From Nocardia vulneris (lineage in GTDB: Bacteria; Actinomycetota; Actinomycetes; Mycobacteriales; Mycobacteriaceae): a stretch of DNA of 64,000 nucleotides. Where the stretch lies: positions 62,001-126,000 of the forward strand of contig NZ_BDCI01000011.1 of NCBI RefSeq assembly GCF_001613425.1, in the 5' to 3' direction. The translations under genes were made by a program, and so were the position numbers. Position 1 is the first letter of the stretch; each line of letters starts with the position of its first letter. Shown here in pieces: positions 45,701-57,222 of the stretch. The notes under the pieces are model-generated. The model did not search any database. It was not told where the DNA came from and worked only from the letters and a program-made list of their open reading frames with translations.

Positions 45701-48700
45701 CATGTCCGGCTGGGTGACGCCGACCGCGCCGGTCCGGACACCGGATCGTCCGCTGGTGATCGACAGCCCCGGTATCGCCGATGATGCGGTGCTGGCGGCG
45801 ATCCGCGAGGGCGCGGCCGGAGTACTCGAGCTCGCCTCGATCGGTCCCGACGACGACTTCTTCGCGCTGGGCGGGCACTCGCTGACGGCCATGCGCCTGG
45901 TGGGCAGGCTGCGCAGGCTGGGCGTCCGGGTCGCGATCACCGATGTGTTCGACGCGCCGACGGCGCGCACCCTCGCGACGCGGGCGCAGATCGATCAGCG
46001 GCGCTTCGGGCAGCGCGCGGTCGCCACGGACGGTGAAGTAGTAACGGCCCCAACGGAGTTCACGCCCGCAGTGCTCGATCGGGTGGGCACCGGCGCGCCG
46101 TTGTCGCCCGCGCAGGAACGCCTGTGGTTCCTGCACCGGCTGGAAGGACCGTCCACCACCTACGACGTGCCGGTGGTCGTCCGGCTGCGCGGTGCGCTCG
46201 ACAACGACGCGCTCGCCGCCGCCTGGCGCGACGTGCTGGCGCGACATCCGGTGCTGCGCACCACCTATCCGCAGGACGCGGCCGGATCCGCCACGCTGCA
46301 CCTGCTCGCGGCCGCCGACGCGGCGGGACTGGACTGGCACGCGATCGGGACCGAGGGCCTCGACGCGGCCATCGCGGCATGCCTGACCCAGCCCGTGGAC
46401 ATCACCGCCGCGGCGCCGGCGCGGGCCACGCTGCTCGAGATCGCGCCCGACGACCACGTGCTGGTCCTCGTGGTGCACCACATCGCCTTCGACGCCACCT
46501 CGCTGCGTCCCCTGTTCGACGATCTGGACACCGCGTATCGAGCGCGGGTGAAAGACGAAGCGCCCCAGTGGTCTCCGGCAGGTACGGACTATCGCGAGTA
46601 CGCGGCGCGCGAGCGTCGCCGACAGCAGCAGGACGCCTATGCCGGGCAACTGGCGTACTGGCGCGACACCCTCGCGGGTCTGCCCGCCGAGCTGGAGCTG
46701 CCGTTCGACCGGCCGCGCCCGGCGCGGGCCGCGTACCGCGGGCACACCGTGCTCCGGCCGTTGCCCGCCGGGCTGCGCGCGGCGATCACCGAACTGTGCG
46801 GCGCGTACGGTGTCAGCCCGCTGATGGTGTTGCAGGCGGCGGTGGCCACCACCTGGTCGGCTTTCGGCGCCGGGCGCGATATACCGCTGGGCAGCACGGT
46901 GTCGCATCGCGACAGCGTGCTGGACGACGACGCGGGCGAATTCGGTGACACCGTAGGGTATTTCGTCAACACGCTGGTCGTCCGCTGCGATCTGACCGGC
47001 CGTCCGAGTTTCGCGGAGCTGCTCGGCCGGGTGCGGGTCGCCGCGCTGGACGCGCTGGCGCACCAGGACGCGCCCTTCGAGCGGGTGGTCGACGCCGTGG
47101 CTCCGCCGCGTTCGCTGGCCCGGCATCCGCTCTTCCAGACCATGGTCGCCTACGAACCGGCGGCCCCCGCCCCGCAGCTCGGCGGGCTCGTGGTCGAGCC
47201 GGTACCCCCGGTCACCACCGCCGCGCGTTTCGATACGGCGGTGTGGCTGGCCGATGCCGGCGCACCGGACGAGGCGAACCTGCGCCTGGTGGTCGACGCC
47301 GACCTGTTCGACCCCGCGACCGCGGACGCGCTCGTCGACGGCTTGATCGCCGTGCTCGAGCGGGTCGTGCCCGAGCCGACCGCGGGCATCTTCGAAACCG
47401 CCCTGGCCGCAACCGATCCGGCGCGCGATCCGGCGCGGCGCTCGACCACGCCGCCCGGCGTGGCGGTGCGCTTCGCGGACCAGGTGCGGGCGACCCCCGA
47501 CGCGGTCGCCGTGGTCTGTGGCGCGGACTCGATCACCTATGCCGAACTCGACACGCGGACAGCGGATCTCGCCGCGCGGCTGCTGGCCGCGGGTGCGCGG
47601 CCGGAGCAGGTGGTCGGCGTCGCGCTGGCCCGCTCGACGGATCTGATCGCCGGACTGCTCGCCGTGCTGCGCCTCGGCGCCGCCTACCTGCCGCTCGACG
47701 TCGACTACCCGGCGGACCGTCTCGCGTACATGCTCGCGGACGCGACCCCGGTGTGCGTGCTGACCAGTTCCGAGCTCGCCGATCGGCTGCCCGCGGGCGG
47801 GCCGCCCACGGTGCTGGCCGACGCTGCGGCACAACCGGATCCGGTCGTGCTACCGCAGCCGCGGCCGGCCGACGAGCGCTTGGCCTACGTGATCCACACC
47901 TCCGGCTCGACCGGAAAGCCCAAGGGCGTCATGGTGACCACGGCGAATCTCGCGGCGTTCGCCGAGACCGTCGGCGGGGCGGGCTGGATCGGCCGTGGTG
48001 ACCGGATCGTGGCCGTGACGACGGTGTCCTTCGATATCGCCGTCCTGGAATTGCTGCTGCCGTTGACCGTCGGCGCGACCGTGGTGCTCGCCGATCGGGC
48101 CACCGTCCGGGACCCGGACGCGTTGCACGCCTTGATCGCCGACAGCGCCGCGACACTCGTGCAGGCGACGCCCTCGCTGTGGCGCGTACTGGTCGAACAC
48201 GAGGACGCGCCGCAGCTGGCCGCAGTGCGCGCGCTGGTGGGCGGCGAGGCGTTGCCCGCGGATCTCGCGGTGGCGCTGGTCGCCACTTGCCGGTCGGTGC
48301 GGAATGTGTACGGGCCCACCGAGGCGACCGTGTGGGCGACGGCGCGCGACCTGTGCGACGGCGAACAGGTCACCATCGGCGCACCGTGGACCGATGTGCA
48401 CACCCGAGTGCTGGACGAGCATCTGCGCCCGGTACCGCCGGGCGTGGCGGGCGAGCTGTATCTCGGTGGCGCGCAAGTGGTTCGCGGCTACCTCGGCAAG
48501 CCGGAACTGACCGCCGCGCGCTTCGTGCCGGATCCGGACCTGCCCGGCCGGCGGTTGTACCGCACCGGTGATCTGGTCCGGCAGCGCGCCGGACGGCTGG
48601 AATACCTGCGCCGCAGCGACGATCAGGTGAAGGTGCGCGGCTTCCGGATCGAGCTGGGCGACGTCGAGTCCGCGCTGCGGGCGGTCGCCGGGGTCGCGCG

Positions 48701-51700
48701 GGCGGCGGCCACGGTCCGCGCGGACAGCGCGGGCACCGGCAGGCTCTTCGGCTACGTCGTCGCGTCGCCGGGCGGCACGCTCGACTCGGCGGCGGTCCGC
48801 GCCGCCGTCGCGGGCATTCTCCCCGAATACATGGTGCCGCAGGCGATCGCGGTGCTGGATGCGTTGCCGTTGACGCTCAACGGCAAGGTGGATCGCGCTG
48901 CGCTGCCCGAGCCGACCCGGACCGACACCGCGCGTCGCGCGCCGAGCACCGCCGCCGAGCGGACGCTGTGCGGGCTGGCGGGTGAGGTGCTGGGCATCGC
49001 CGCGCCGGGCCCGGACGACGCCTTCTTCGCGCTCGGCGGCGACAGCATCTCCTCGGTGCGGCTGGTGACCGGGGCCCGGCGGCACGGCTTGGTGCTCAGC
49101 GTCGCGGACGTGTTCGAACACCCGACCCTGGGCGAGCTGGCCGCGGCCGCGACGCCGGCGGACACCGCGGCCGCACCCGTCGCCGCGGCGGAACTCGTCA
49201 CGGTGGACGCCGACCAGCGCGCCCGCCTGGACGCGCTGTGCCCGGCGTGGCAGGAGGTGCTGCCGCTGGGACCGTTGCAGGAGGGCATGTACTTCCAGTC
49301 CGTGGTCGATCGGGCCGCAGGATCGGACGCGTACCACATGCAGGTGAGCTTCGTGTTCGAGGCCGCCCGGCCCGCCCGCGCCGACCTGTTGCGCCGCGCC
49401 CTCGACGCGGTGCTGCGCAGGCACGCCAACCTGCGGGCCGGATTCACCCACGCGGGCTTCGGCGCTCCGGTGCAGTTCATTCCGGATACGTGGGAAACAC
49501 CGTGCCGGGAAGTCGATCTGAGCACGACCGACGACGCCGCGGCCGCCGTGGCGGCGCTGGCGGACGAGGAATACCGCACGCCTTTCGATTTCGGCGCACC
49601 GCCGCTGATCCGACTGGTGCTGCTGCGTTTGCCGGACGGCACCAGCCGCACCGTCTTCACGCTGCATCACCTGCTGATCGACGGCTGGTCGCTGGCCCTG
49701 CTGTTCACCGAACTGTTCACCCTCTACGAGCGGGCCGAAACCAGCACCGCCGCAGACCTCGACGCGGCGCTCGAACCTGCCGCCGACTTCCGCGACCAGC
49801 TGCGCTGGCTGGCGGGTCTGGATCACGGTGCCTCGGAAAAGGCTTGGCACGCCTATCTTTCCGAGCTGCGGCAGCCGACCCTCGTCGGCACCGGGGCCAC
49901 GGACCGGTCGCCGCTGCCGGGCCGGTCCCGGATCGAACTGAGCGCGGCGACCTCCACGGCGCTGCGCGCGCTGGCCGGGCACGGCCAGGTCACCCTGTCC
50001 ACGGTGGTCTCCACCGCGTGGGGACTGGCGCTGCGCGCGAGCACCGGGCTCGACGATGTGGTGTTCGGATCGACGGTCTCCGCGCGCTCGCCCGAGGTGC
50101 CGGGCGCGGAACGGATGATCGGGTTGGTGCTCAACACCATTCCGGTGCGCGTCCAGGTGCGCCCGGGGGAGCCGCTGCTGGAACTGCTGCGCCGGATGCT
50201 GCGCGAGCAGGGTGGTCTCGTCGCGCATCAGCAGCTCGGCCTGGGTCGCATCCAGCGCGCGGCCGGATACCCGACGCTGTTCGACACGCTCTACGTCTTC
50301 CGCAACCTGCCGCGCGACGAGAGCGGCGCCGCAGACGTTTTCGCGCGCACCGGCGTGGTCGGCCGCGAAGCGGTGGACAGCACGCACTACGCCTTGACTC
50401 TCGATGTCGATCCGGGTGCGGGGTCGGATCCGCTGCGGATCACCCTCGAACACCGGGCCGATCTGATCCCGGACGGGCTGGCCGAGCAGATGCTGGCGCG
50501 CCTGGTCGCCATCCTCGAACAGCTCGCGGCACCGGACACCGCAGCGGGCCGCACGGTGGTCGCGGACACCGCGGTGCCGGTCGCCGCCGCGCCGGAGTTC
50601 ACGCCGGAGCGGGTGCACGTGCCGCTGCCCGGGCAGCCCGGCGGGAGCGTCGACGCGCTGCTGCGGGAACGGGCCGCCGCGACCCCGGACGCCGTCGCGC
50701 TGGTGTGCGGACCGGTCGCGCTGACCGCGCGAGAGCTGAACGATCGGGTCGACCGGATGGCTCGGTTGCTGGCGAGCCGCGGGGTGGGGATCACCGACGT
50801 GGTCGCGCTCGCGCTGCCGCGCATCGCCGACCACGTGGTGGCGATCTTCGCGGTCATGCGCACCGGGGCGGCGTATCTGCCCCTGGACCTGACCCACCCG
50901 CCCGCCCGGCTGCGTGAGCTGCTCGCCGACAGTGCGGCCTCGGCCCTGATCAGCACGGGCGTCCATCGGGCGAGCGTGATCGAGGGCGACGGCGGACCGC
51001 GGGTGCAGTTGCTCATCGATCAGCCCGAGGTGGCGCGCGTGCTCGACGGTGCCGTGCCGCCGCCCGCGGTGCCCGAGGTCGCGGTGGCCGGGCCGAGCTG
51101 TGCCGATCAACCGGCCTACGTCATCTACACGTCCGGTTCGACCGGTCGCCCGAAGGGCGTGGTGATCGGTCATCGCGGTCTGACCACGATGTACCACAAC
51201 CACCTCGACGAGATCTTCGGCCCGACCGACCGCCGCGCGAACCGGGGCAGGCTGCGCGTGGCGCACACCGTCTCGTTCTCCTTCGACATGTCGTGGGAGG
51301 AACTGTTCTGGTTGCTCGCCGGGCACGAGGTGCACGTCATCGACGAGCAGGCGCGCCTGGAGCCCGCCGCGCTGGTCGCGCACTACGAGGACGTCGGCAT
51401 CGACGCGGTCAACGTGACGCCCTCCTACGCACGGGAATTGCTCGCGGCCGGTCTGCTCACCGGCGCGCATGTGCCTGCCCTGGTGCTGCTCGGCGGTGAG
51501 GCGGTGCCGCCGGATCTGTGGACGCTGCTGCGCGAACATCCCGTCGCCACCGGTTACGACCTGTACGGGCCGACCGAGTTCACCATCAACGCGCTCGGCT
51601 CGCCGGTATCCGGCAGTGCCACACCCTGTTTGGGTCGCCCGGTGCGCAATGCCAAGGTGCGGGTGCTCGATTCGGGTCTGGCCGAGGTGCCGGTCGGCGC

Positions 51701-53195
51701 GCAAGGCGAGCTGTATCTGTCCGGTGACGGCATCGCGATCGGCTACCGGGATCGGGCGGGCTTGACCGCGGGCACGTTCGTCGCGGATCCGTTCGCCCCC
51801 GACGGCGGCCGGATGTACCGGACCGGAGACCTGGTGCGCCGCAGGGCCGATGGGGAGCTGGAGTACCTGGGCCGGGTCGATCATCAGGTGAAGATCCGCG
51901 GCGTGCGCATCGAGCTGGCCGAGGTGGAGACCGCGCTGGCCGCGCTGCCCGGCGTCCGGCGGGCCGCCGCGACGGTCCGCGCCGACTCCGCGGGCACCGC
52001 ACGACTGTTCGGCTACGTGGTGCTCGACGCGGGCTGTGCCCCTCGTGATCTGCGCCCGGAAGTGCGGGCCAAGGTGCCCGCCGCGCTGGTGCCCGCCGAG
52101 ATCGTGGTGATCGACGCGATCCCGTTGACGCCCAACGGAAAGCTGGATCGCGCGGCACTGCCGCAACCGGAGCGCCGCACGGTGCGCCGGGCGCCGGAGA
52201 CGGCCCGGGAGCGGGCGGTCTGCGCGGTGTTCGAGCAGGTGCTCGAGCTCGCCGAGGTGGATATCGAAGACAGTTTCTTCGACCTCGGCGGCGATTCGCT
52301 GCGCGCGATGCGGCTGCTCGGCGCGCTGGATCGCGCACTGGGCGTGACCATTTCGCTCGGCACGCTGACGGCCCGGCCGACGGTGGCGGAACTGGCCGCA
52401 CACCTGGACCGCACCCAGGGCGCCGCGGCCGAGCCGGAGTCGTCGGCCCCGGGCCGGGAACATGTGCTCGTGCTGCGTGCGGGCGGCGCCGCGCCGCCGC
52501 TGTTCTGCGTGCACCCGGCCGGTGGATTCGCCTGGCAGTTCCTGCCGTTGGCGGCTCGATTGTCCGCGGGACGGCCGGTGTTCGGGTTGCAACTGCCCAC
52601 GCTGAGCGGCGCGGCGCCGGCCGCCTCGTCGATCGACGAGCTGGCCGCGCAGTACGTCGCCACCGTGCGCTCGCAGCAGCCGAGCGGGCCGTACCACCTG
52701 CTCGGCTACTCGTTCGGTGGAAATGTGGTGCACGCCATGGCAGCCCAGCTCAGTGCGGCAGGCGAGGAGATCGCCTTCGCGGGACTGATCGATGCCGCAC
52801 CGCTCGGCCGTCGGGCGGGGGCCGAACACGACATCGACTCGGATGTCACCGAATTGCTGACCGTGCTCGCACCGGAGATCGGCAGCGCGGACCCGCACCT
52901 GCACGAGGCGCTGCGCGCCGGTTTCACCGAATGCGTACGACTGCTGGCGGTGTCGGCGGTTCCGGACTACGCCGGCCCGCTGACGCTGTTCACCGCCGAT
53001 CGCCCGCGTGATGCCGTCGCCTCGCCGGGTGCGGAACTGGCCGCGGGCTGGCGTGCACTCGGGCTCGACCCCGTCGTGCACCATCTGCCCTTCGACCACG
53101 CCGGGCTCGTCACCGCGGCGGGCTGGGCCGAGCTCACGCCGTTGATCGAGCGCGAGCTGGAGATGAAAGTTCGTTCAACACAAGGAGACCGATGA
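39771..53195 (+). CDS. Giant NRPS for a heterobactin-type siderophore (C-A-T-E-C-T-C-A-T-C-A-T-TE)
   Basis: GTG at 39771 with gagga upstream gives 4474 residues. Order and key residues: C1 (HHLIIDG, His149-150), EntF-like and so likely to take an aryl group from a carrier; A1 (about 464-974, code DADDLGMVDK); T1 (Ser1015); E (NHLAVDG, His1200, plus [10 protein letters not shown] and NYLGRF); C2 (HHLLTDG, His1693); T2 (Ser2037) with no A domain before it; C3 (HHIAFDA, His2236); A2 (about 2563-3053, DILQLGVVWK, glycine-like); T3 (Ser3092); C4 (HHLLIDG, His3299); A3 (about 3624-4133, DMENLGLINK, the N5-hydroxyornithine code); T4 (Ser4176); thioesterase (Ser4314 in GYSFGGN). Predicted product: DHB-D-Arg-Gly-hydroxyornithine. 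The 3' end overlaps the next gene by 4 bases. Confidence 0.93.
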   Translation: MTDLPAVHGHDEFALTGAQLGIWNAQRLDPDTLGYLVGEVLEIAGPEPIDLDLLDTAIRRTIAESDTMRLRFSDGADGPRQRITDAAAQLRPTVDLRGEADPTAAAQHAVEAERVRAARACRGMVDRQLFNYTLLRLSDNEVWCIQLYHHLIIDGYSAALVSRRVAAHYTALVRGTAVAPVRWGSMTTLVAEDAAYQAGPEFEQDRAYWRDLLTPLPSLDGRGSQPDGPAERTHQARAVLDAEFMARVGAVAEATGTTWADVLVGGYAGFVHRLLGETDVVIALPVMARVGRTALTTPSMAVNVLPLRLAVSGHDGIGALSRRVADALRGLRAHQRYRGENLAREFGAAQTGALLHGIGINLKAFDVALDFAGAVGTLRNVAGGPPEDLGLTVTPLSGGRIQLGFEVDARSVDAETVQRRLAGLVRMIGELTDGQDRTIGRVAPYPQADAERILAERASAALPGTPEDLSTAFDRMVAAYPERVVLVAGETRLTAADLGRQVHQLARFLRGKGVGPDDIVGLALPRTAEIVVAMLAVQHAGAAHLVLDPEHPTERLRDIVDDARPVQVLAVDALAEVLAGDARPAPIRLSDSAVRALIDGAPDGPLTAAELAAPRHPEHLAYVVYTSGSTGRPKGVLVRSGGAAHLLHHHRSTIYAEAADRVGGRQLHTAHTASFAFDAALDQLLWLLCGHRVHLYDAELQRDAAAQVAAFAADRIDVVDTTPSMAAALIDNGMLGARHRPQLLLFGGEAASPALWEAIVASGVAARNMYGPTEATVDALSAPVSGSVPHVGGPLVGTSTYLLDSALQPVPHGEVGELYLAGPQLARGYLGRQVVTAERFVADPFGAPGARMYRTGDRARWRAGLGYEFLGRGDNQVKIRGHRVELGEVEAILGALPGVAAAAAVIRSTAGLAQLIGYLVPASGQRLDGADELRHRLAKTVPDHLVPSVLVVLDALPTTVNGKLDRAALPAPQLVSRGRAPRTDRERAVCAVVAEVLGRPAVSVDDEFFGLGGDSITAISVSSRLRAHGLLVQPKAILAQGDLGTIAATADRLADEPRTATDDEPTGTVPLPPIVRALLAANPDEAAIAGYAQWTVLTLHETLDFADLRTGVQAMLDRHDALRAVLDTETTPPTLTIGAPGSVPAADILSEPAVEDVSRIPDLAQDLADQLSPRDGRCLRVALARTPAGTPDRLILVANHLAVDGVSWRILLPELHAACQAARAGQPLQLVSKSSSWRRYATMLAEAGTAGIHAAEAEHWRAALGRATTTPLGERALDPRRDHARSAVRSRTLAAPALTEALLTTLPAAYRAGADDVLLAALLLAVNSWRHSRGDALEPGRPVTVEGHGRDPLAADTDFAGTVGWFTSEYPVWAPADGIDTAAGLAEALAGGAAAGRLLRAVKEAKRAVPGGGVGYGVLRHLDPRTAPDLARTPAPELLLNYLGRFAASPGTDWQLPEEDPFAVCEPAGKALSEVLALNAFVHEQGAPRLAVEWTAAGEVLGAATVTALQEHWELALEAFAAHAVLFEGGLTPSDCPEVPATQDGIDELEALHGPLAALLPLSPLQEGLLFHAIRDGAADVYTLTARIDLTGPLDEQRLATAFDAVLARHPNLGAAFHYTALDRPVQAIPRTLRMPWRYADLSALPVRAAVAAADRLETEAAAHHFLVDRAPLLRALLIHLPDAQHRLVLNAHHLLTDGWSTPIVLRELLALYHRAELPAPAAYRDYLAWIAQQDRDAVRDAWAARLAGLAAPSLLSTTSTGAQDFRQVRVPLSEEQAAALVALGRRRGLTLNTLVQGTWAVVLAELTEQADVVFGATVSGRPAELPGVEAMVGLFTNTIPVRCTLAPERSLLDLFAELQETQFAMQEFEQAGLAEIERAAGLGQLFNTLVVFENFPNSGAQQPESHELRITGFHNHGLTHYPVTLLAPPGDRLELVVYHDRAAVADETVGRIIDRIAQVLCTVVEAEDTRTGELLDMSGWVTPTAPVRTPDRPLVIDSPGIADDAVLAAIREGAAGVLELASIGPDDDFFALGGHSLTAMRLVGRLRRLGVRVAITDVFDAPTARTLATRAQIDQRRFGQRAVATDGEVVTAPTEFTPAVLDRVGTGAPLSPAQERLWFLHRLEGPSTTYDVPVVVRLRGALDNDALAAAWRDVLARHPVLRTTYPQDAAGSATLHLLAAADAAGLDWHAIGTEGLDAAIAACLTQPVDITAAAPARATLLEIAPDDHVLVLVVHHIAFDATSLRPLFDDLDTAYRARVKDEAPQWSPAGTDYREYAARERRRQQQDAYAGQLAYWRDTLAGLPAELELPFDRPRPARAAYRGHTVLRPLPAGLRAAITELCGAYGVSPLMVLQAAVATTWSAFGAGRDIPLGSTVSHRDSVLDDDAGEFGDTVGYFVNTLVVRCDLTGRPSFAELLGRVRVAALDALAHQDAPFERVVDAVAPPRSLARHPLFQTMVAYEPAAPAPQLGGLVVEPVPPVTTAARFDTAVWLADAGAPDEANLRLVVDADLFDPATADALVDGLIAVLERVVPEPTAGIFETALAATDPARDPARRSTTPPGVAVRFADQVRATPDAVAVVCGADSITYAELDTRTADLAARLLAAGARPEQVVGVALARSTDLIAGLLAVLRLGAAYLPLDVDYPADRLAYMLADATPVCVLTSSELADRLPAGGPPTVLADAAAQPDPVVLPQPRPADERLAYVIHTSGSTGKPKGVMVTTANLAAFAETVGGAGWIGRGDRIVAVTTVSFDIAVLELLLPLTVGATVVLADRATVRDPDALHALIADSAATLVQATPSLWRVLVEHEDAPQLAAVRALVGGEALPADLAVALVATCRSVRNVYGPTEATVWATARDLCDGEQVTIGAPWTDVHTRVLDEHLRPVPPGVAGELYLGGAQVVRGYLGKPELTAARFVPDPDLPGRRLYRTGDLVRQRAGRLEYLRRSDDQVKVRGFRIELGDVESALRAVAGVARAAATVRADSAGTGRLFGYVVASPGGTLDSAAVRAAVAGILPEYMVPQAIAVLDALPLTLNGKVDRAALPEPTRTDTARRAPSTAAERTLCGLAGEVLGIAAPGPDDAFFALGGDSISSVRLVTGARRHGLVLSVADVFEHPTLGELAAAATPADTAAAPVAAAELVTVDADQRARLDALCPAWQEVLPLGPLQEGMYFQSVVDRAAGSDAYHMQVSFVFEAARPARADLLRRALDAVLRRHANLRAGFTHAGFGAPVQFIPDTWETPCREVDLSTTDDAAAAVAALADEEYRTPFDFGAPPLIRLVLLRLPDGTSRTVFTLHHLLIDGWSLALLFTELFTLYERAETSTAADLDAALEPAADFRDQLRWLAGLDHGASEKAWHAYLSELRQPTLVGTGATDRSPLPGRSRIELSAATSTALRALAGHGQVTLSTVVSTAWGLALRASTGLDDVVFGSTVSARSPEVPGAERMIGLVLNTIPVRVQVRPGEPLLELLRRMLREQGGLVAHQQLGLGRIQRAAGYPTLFDTLYVFRNLPRDESGAADVFARTGVVGREAVDSTHYALTLDVDPGAGSDPLRITLEHRADLIPDGLAEQMLARLVAILEQLAAPDTAAGRTVVADTAVPVAAAPEFTPERVHVPLPGQPGGSVDALLRERAAATPDAVALVCGPVALTARELNDRVDRMARLLASRGVGITDVVALALPRIADHVVAIFAVMRTGAAYLPLDLTHPPARLRELLADSAASALISTGVHRASVIEGDGGPRVQLLIDQPEVARVLDGAVPPPAVPEVAVAGPSCADQPAYVIYTSGSTGRPKGVVIGHRGLTTMYHNHLDEIFGPTDRRANRGRLRVAHTVSFSFDMSWEELFWLLAGHEVHVIDEQARLEPAALVAHYEDVGIDAVNVTPSYARELLAAGLLTGAHVPALVLLGGEAVPPDLWTLLREHPVATGYDLYGPTEFTINALGSPVSGSATPCLGRPVRNAKVRVLDSGLAEVPVGAQGELYLSGDGIAIGYRDRAGLTAGTFVADPFAPDGGRMYRTGDLVRRRADGELEYLGRVDHQVKIRGVRIELAEVETALAALPGVRRAAATVRADSAGTARLFGYVVLDAGCAPRDLRPEVRAKVPAALVPAEIVVIDAIPLTPNGKLDRAALPQPERRTVRRAPETARERAVCAVFEQVLELAEVDIEDSFFDLGGDSLRAMRLLGALDRALGVTISLGTLTARPTVAELAAHLDRTQGAAAEPESSAPGREHVLVLRAGGAAPPLFCVHPAGGFAWQFLPLAARLSAGRPVFGLQLPTLSGAAPAASSIDELAAQYVATVRSQQPSGPYHLLGYSFGGNVVHAMAAQLSAAGEEIAFAGLIDAAPLGRRAGAEHDIDSDVTELLTVLAPEIGSADPHLHEALRAGFTECVRLLAVSAVPDYAGPLTLFTADRPRDAVASPGAELAAGWRALGLDPVVHHLPFDHAGLVTAAGWAELTPLIERELEMKVRSTQGDR

Positions 53196-54196
53196 AGTCG
53201 ACCCGAACGTCCGGCCGCGCCGGACGCATGCGGCGGGCAGTCGCCCTGCTCGGCGGACTGACCATGGCGCTGGGCCTCGTGGTCGGATGCTCGTCGTCCG
53301 AGGACACCGCGGCCGGCGAGCACACCAGGACGATCACCACCGATCGCGGCGCGGTCACCGTGCCGCACGAGGCGCAGCGCATCGTGGTGCTCAGCGGCAG
53401 CCTGGCCGACTACCTGTACGCGCTCGACGCGCCGGTGGTGGCCACCGACACCCGGGTCATCGGCATCACCAACCTCGACGGCGGCTTCCCGCCGCAGTGG
53501 GCGGACAAGGCAAAGGCTCAGGGCACCAAGCAGTTACCGGCCGGCGCGGAACTGAACATCGAGGCCGTCGCCGACGCGAATCCGGACCTGATCATCGGTG
53601 GCGGGCAGGGCATCACCGCGGTGCAGGCGGGCGAGCTCTACGACAAGCTCACCGCGATCGCGCCGACCGTGCTGGTGCCCACCAAGGTGACCGACTGGCA
53701 GGAGCAGCTGCGGATGGTCGCGGACGCGTCCGGCCGGGCCGACCGGGTGCCCGCGCTGCTGAGCGCCTACCGGGACAAAGCCGCGCAGGTGAAAGCGGCC
53801 GGCAAGGTGCCGACCGGCAAGGTGGTCTACCTGCTCTCGGTCGCCAACAAGGAACCGTTCGTGGTGCCGCAGACCGCGGCGCTGCCCAGCCAATTGGGTG
53901 AACTGGGTTTCGTCGCCGACGATGTGCTGACCAAGGCCGGGAACCCGGCACTGTACGGCTCCGGTGACTCCTTCCAGGTCAGCCTCGAACTGCTGGACAA
54001 GGTCGCCGACGCGCCGGTGGCCATCGTGATCCCGGTGGGCGGGCCGAGCGCGGCCGAGCTGGGCCAGAACCCGCTGTACGCGCGGCTGCCCGCGTTCCGC
54101 GACGGCAAGGTCTACGAGCTGCCCGCGACCAGCTACCGCCCCGACTACCACGGCGCGCTGACCACGCTCGACACCATCGCGAAAACCTTCGGATGA
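53192..54196 (+). CDS. Ferric-siderophore ABC transporter binding lipoprotein
   Basis: ATG at 53192 with caaggaga upstream gives 334 residues and overlaps the NRPS stop (ATGA). The signal peptide ends in the lipobox LVVGCSSS. The mature protein is an FhuD/FepB-type class III binding protein with [52 protein letters not shown] and a C-terminal lobe ending [16 protein letters not shown]. It should capture the iron-loaded siderophore outside the membrane for an ABC importer. Permease and ATPase genes are absent from the window. Confidence 0.9.
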   Translation: MKSTRTSGRAGRMRRAVALLGGLTMALGLVVGCSSSEDTAAGEHTRTITTDRGAVTVPHEAQRIVVLSGSLADYLYALDAPVVATDTRVIGITNLDGGFPPQWADKAKAQGTKQLPAGAELNIEAVADANPDLIIGGGQGITAVQAGELYDKLTAIAPTVLVPTKVTDWQEQLRMVADASGRADRVPALLSAYRDKAAQVKAAGKVPTGKVVYLLSVANKEPFVVPQTAALPSQLGELGFVADDVLTKAGNPALYGSGDSFQVSLELLDKVADAPVAIVIPVGGPSAAELGQNPLYARLPAFRDGKVYELPATSYRPDYHGALTTLDTIAKTFG

Positions 54197-55449
54197 GCGT
54201 GCTGCGTCGCCTCGTCATCGATATCTCGCCGCTGCGCGACAGCAAGGCGTTCCGCTATGTCTTCGCGGCGCGGCTGATCTCGCTGCTCGGCATCGGGCTG
54301 CTCATGGTGGCCCTGCCGGTGCAGGTCTATCAGCTCACCGGGTCGAGCCTGCACGTCGCGGGCGTCTCGGTGGTGACCGCGGTCGCGATGTTCGCGGGCA
54401 GTCTGTCCGGCGGTGTGCTGGCCGACCGGCACGATCGCCGGCGCACCATTCAGCTGGCGCGTTCGCTGGCCGGCGTCGGGTTCCTCATCCTCGGCGTGAA
54501 CGCGCTGCTGGATCATCCACTGCTGTGGGTGATCTACGGCGCCGCGGTGCTGGACGGCGTGGCGGGCGGGGTGAGCAGTTCGGCGCTGATGGCCCTGACG
54601 CCGGCGCTGGTCGGCAGGCACCGGCTGGCGGCGGCGGGCGCGCTGATGACGCTCACCACGGAGCTGGGCACCGTCGTCACGCCCGGCCTCGCGGGCGTGA
54701 TCATCGCTGCCAGCGGGGTTTCGGTGACCTACTTCGTCGCGGCGGCCGCCACGGCGCTCACCGTCACGCTGTTCCAAGAGGTGGGCGCGCATCCGCCGAG
54801 CGGCTCGGTGCACGAGCCGCCGTTGCGGGCGCTGCTGACCGGCCTGCGGTTCGCGCTCGGTCACCAGATCGTGCGCGGCACCCTGCTGGTCGGGCTGGCC
54901 GTGATGCTGGTCAGCGGTCCGCTGGTGCTGCTGCCCGCGTACGCGGACACGGTGCTGGGCGCGGGCCCGGCCGTGCTCGGCTGGCTGTACGGCGCACCGG
55001 CGGCCGGTGCGCTGGTCGGACTGTTCACCAGCGGCTGGACCGGGCGGGTGCACCGCAACGGGCGGGCCCTGCTCGCCTCGGTGGTGCTGCTGCCCGTCGC
55101 GCTGATCGTGGTGGGCGTCGGCGGCACCGCGGTTTTCGCGGTGCTCGGCCTGGCCGGCTTCGGCCTGGGGCGCGCGGTGAACGACACCTTCCGCTTCGCG
55201 GTGCTGCAACAGCACACACCCGACGACCTGCGTGGCCGGGTGTCGAGTCTGTGGCTGGTGCAGGCGGTTTCGGGCACCGCCGTCGGTTCGCTGGTGGCCG
55301 GCGTGCTCGGTCAGTACTTCGCCCCCGACACCGCGCTGCTCGTCTACGGCTGCGGCGCGGCGGTATTCGGGCTGCTGCTGTGTGTGGTCTCGCGTCCGGT
55401 CTGGCTGGCTACCTCGGCGGCCGACCGGCAGGCGGCCGAGCACCGTTAG
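54193..55449 (+). CDS. MFS siderophore exporter (EntS-like)
   Basis: ATG at 54193 overlaps the preceding stop by 4 bases, giving 418 residues with about 12 hydrophobic spans. The start SPLRDSKAFRYVFAARLISLLGIGLLMVALPVQVY and the cytoplasmic loop GGVLADRHDRRRTI are typical of EntS-type enterobactin exporters, as is GRVSSLWLVQAVSGTAVGSLVAG in the C-terminal half. It lies in one operon with the NRPS and the binding protein, so it most likely exports the newly made siderophore. Confidence 0.88.
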   Translation: MSVLRRLVIDISPLRDSKAFRYVFAARLISLLGIGLLMVALPVQVYQLTGSSLHVAGVSVVTAVAMFAGSLSGGVLADRHDRRRTIQLARSLAGVGFLILGVNALLDHPLLWVIYGAAVLDGVAGGVSSSALMALTPALVGRHRLAAAGALMTLTTELGTVVTPGLAGVIIAASGVSVTYFVAAAATALTVTLFQEVGAHPPSGSVHEPPLRALLTGLRFALGHQIVRGTLLVGLAVMLVSGPLVLLPAYADTVLGAGPAVLGWLYGAPAAGALVGLFTSGWTGRVHRNGRALLASVVLLPVALIVVGVGGTAVFAVLGLAGFGLGRAVNDTFRFAVLQQHTPDDLRGRVSSLWLVQAVSGTAVGSLVAGVLGQYFAPDTALLVYGCGAAVFGLLLCVVSRPVWLATSAADRQAAEHR

Positions 55450-55460
55450 GACCGGTGCGG

Positions 55461-55496
55461 CCCGTCGAGGCGAGTCCTGCGGCTCACCTCGACGGG
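55461..55496. terminator. Hairpin between convergent siderophore genes
   Basis: Arms cccgtcgaggcgag and ctcacctcgacggg pair over 14 bp with one mismatch and an 8-base loop. The hairpin lies between the EntS-like gene and the convergent DHB-AMP ligase and probably works in both directions. Confidence 0.7.
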
Positions 55497-55504
55497 CGGC
55501 CGCG

Positions 55505-57154
55505 CTAGGCGGACTGCGCCGCCTGCGCCGTGAGCGCGGCGCGCAGGGAACGGCGGCTGATCTTGCCGACGCCGGTCTCCGGGAAGCTCTCGACGACCTC
55601 GAGCAGGTCCGGGATCTTCCAGGTCGCCACGCCGCGCTCGCGCACGAACTGCCGGATCTGGCCGAGCGCGGGCGGGGTGGCCGGGTCGGTCGCGAGCACG
55701 AACACGCAACTGCGTTCGCCCAGCCGCTCGTCCGGCACCGACACGACGATCGCGTCCCGAATCAACGGATGGTCCAGCAGATGTGCCTCGATCTCCTCGG
55801 CCGAGATCTTCTCCCCGCCGCGGTTGACCCGGTCGCCCAGCCTGCCCTTCACCACCAGGTTGCCGTCCGGGCGCAGGTTGACCACGTCACCGGTGCGGTA
55901 CCAGCCGTCCTCGGTGAACGAGGTCGCGTTGGCCTCGGCATTGCGGTAGTACCCGCGAATCGTGTACGGGCCCTTGGTGATCAGCAGACCGTCCGTGCCG
56001 GGCGGTACCGGCTCGCCCTGCTCGTCGACGACGGCGATCCGGTCGTGGTCCGACATCGGCCTGCCCTGCGTGGCCAGGATCACCTCGTCGGGATCGTCGA
56101 GGCGGGTGTAGCAGACCAGTCCCTCGGCCATGCCGAACACCTGCTGCAGGGTGACCCCGAGCGCGGGGGCGATCCGCCGCGCCAGCTCGTCCGGGCAGCG
56201 GGCGCCGCCGACGAGCAGCACCTGCAGGCTCGAAATGTCGTAGTCCGTCCCGGCTTCCGCGCGTTCCACCCACAGTCTGGCCAGCGGCGGCACGAGGCCG
56301 GTGATGGTCACGCCGAAACGCTGGATCGCGCCGAACGCGGTGGTGGGGGAGGGCTCGATGGCCATCGCCACGGTGCCGCCCGCGTACAGCACGCCGAGAA
56401 TGCCCGGCGAACTCATCGGGAAGTTGTGCGCCACCGGCAGCACCGCCAGATAGACGCTGGTCTCGTCGAGTCCGCAGATCTCCACGCTGCGTCGCACGCT
56501 GTACAGGTAGTCGTCGTGGGTGCGCGGGATGAGCTTCGGCGTGCCGGTGCTACCGCCGGAGAGCTGCAGGAACGCGATGCCGGACGGGTCGACCGCGGGC
56601 AATTCGCGTGGCGCGGCGCGCAAATCGTCGAGTCCATGCGTGCCGCCCGGCGGCAGGGCCGGGCGCCGATGGTCCGGCACGAGGATCAGATGCCGCAGCT
56701 CGGGTGCGCTGTCGCGCAGCACCGCGCCGAGCGTGGCGTGATTGAAGCCCTGGTGGTGGTGACAGGTGACCATCGCGATCGCGCCGCTGGCCTGCGCGAT
56801 CGGGAGCAGTTCGGCTTGGCGGTGCGCGGGCAGGCAGAAGACCGGCAGCGCGCCCGCGTAGAACAGGCCGAAGATCACCTCGACGAACTCGGCGATATTG
56901 GGCAGTTGCACGAGCACCCGATCGCCCTGCTGGATACCGAGATCGAGGAAACCCGAGGCCAGCGACCTGGCCCGGGTTTCCAGCTCGGCGTAGGTCCAGC
57001 GATTGCGGTCGTCGAGCACGGCGATGGCATCGGGTGTAGCGGCCGCGCGGCTGGTGAGCATGTCACCGAAGGTTTCTCCGGACCAGTAGCCCAGGGCGCG
57101 GTAGGTATCGACTTCGTTTGCCGGCCAAGGGGTTAGGTCGGATTGCGTGGACAA
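55505..57154 (-). CDS. dhbE: 2,3-dihydroxybenzoate-AMP ligase
   Basis: TTG at 57154 with a good aaggag site gives 549 residues. It activates 2,3-dihydroxybenzoate (DHB) as an adenylate and loads it on the aryl carrier protein. Aryl-acid ligase traits are visible: VAHNFPMSSPG with Asn in place of the Asp of amino-acid A domains, GGSTGTPKLIPRTH, QQVFGMAEGLVCYTRLDD (Val as in DHB rather than Leu for salicylate), RTGDVV and RGGEKISAEEIE. The Cys after GLV replaces the usual Asn. The gene diverges from the dhb operon across an iron box. Confidence 0.9.
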   Translation of the reverse strand: MSTQSDLTPWPANEVDTYRALGYWSGETFGDMLTSRAAATPDAIAVLDDRNRWTYAELETRARSLASGFLDLGIQQGDRVLVQLPNIAEFVEVIFGLFYAGALPVFCLPAHRQAELLPIAQASGAIAMVTCHHHQGFNHATLGAVLRDSAPELRHLILVPDHRRPALPPGGTHGLDDLRAAPRELPAVDPSGIAFLQLSGGSTGTPKLIPRTHDDYLYSVRRSVEICGLDETSVYLAVLPVAHNFPMSSPGILGVLYAGGTVAMAIEPSPTTAFGAIQRFGVTITGLVPPLARLWVERAEAGTDYDISSLQVLLVGGARCPDELARRIAPALGVTLQQVFGMAEGLVCYTRLDDPDEVILATQGRPMSDHDRIAVVDEQGEPVPPGTDGLLITKGPYTIRGYYRNAEANATSFTEDGWYRTGDVVNLRPDGNLVVKGRLGDRVNRGGEKISAEEIEAHLLDHPLIRDAIVVSVPDERLGERSCVFVLATDPATPPALGQIRQFVRERGVATWKIPDLLEVVESFPETGVGKISRRSLRAALTAQAAQSA

Positions 57155-57203
57155 GACGAGCTCCTTACGTGCTGATCACACTTGGTTTACTTTCATCAAG
57201 AAT

Positions 57204-57222
57204 TAAGGTTAGGCTAAGCATA
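57204..57222. promoter_or_regulatory. Iron box between DHB-AMP ligase and DHB dehydrogenase genes
   Basis: taaggttaggctaagcata matches the 19-base iron-box consensus at 15 positions, with the central GGTTAGGCTAA intact. Its last base is the A of the downstream ATG (57222), so the operator reaches the start codon and may serve both divergent promoters. Confidence 0.75.

Noticed and set aside
47850..53099. Very long open frame on the minus strand opposite the NRPS
   Set aside because: It is an antisense shadow of a GC-rich gene; the translation is Arg/Gln/His-rich without domains, while the plus strand gives clear C, A, T and TE motifs.
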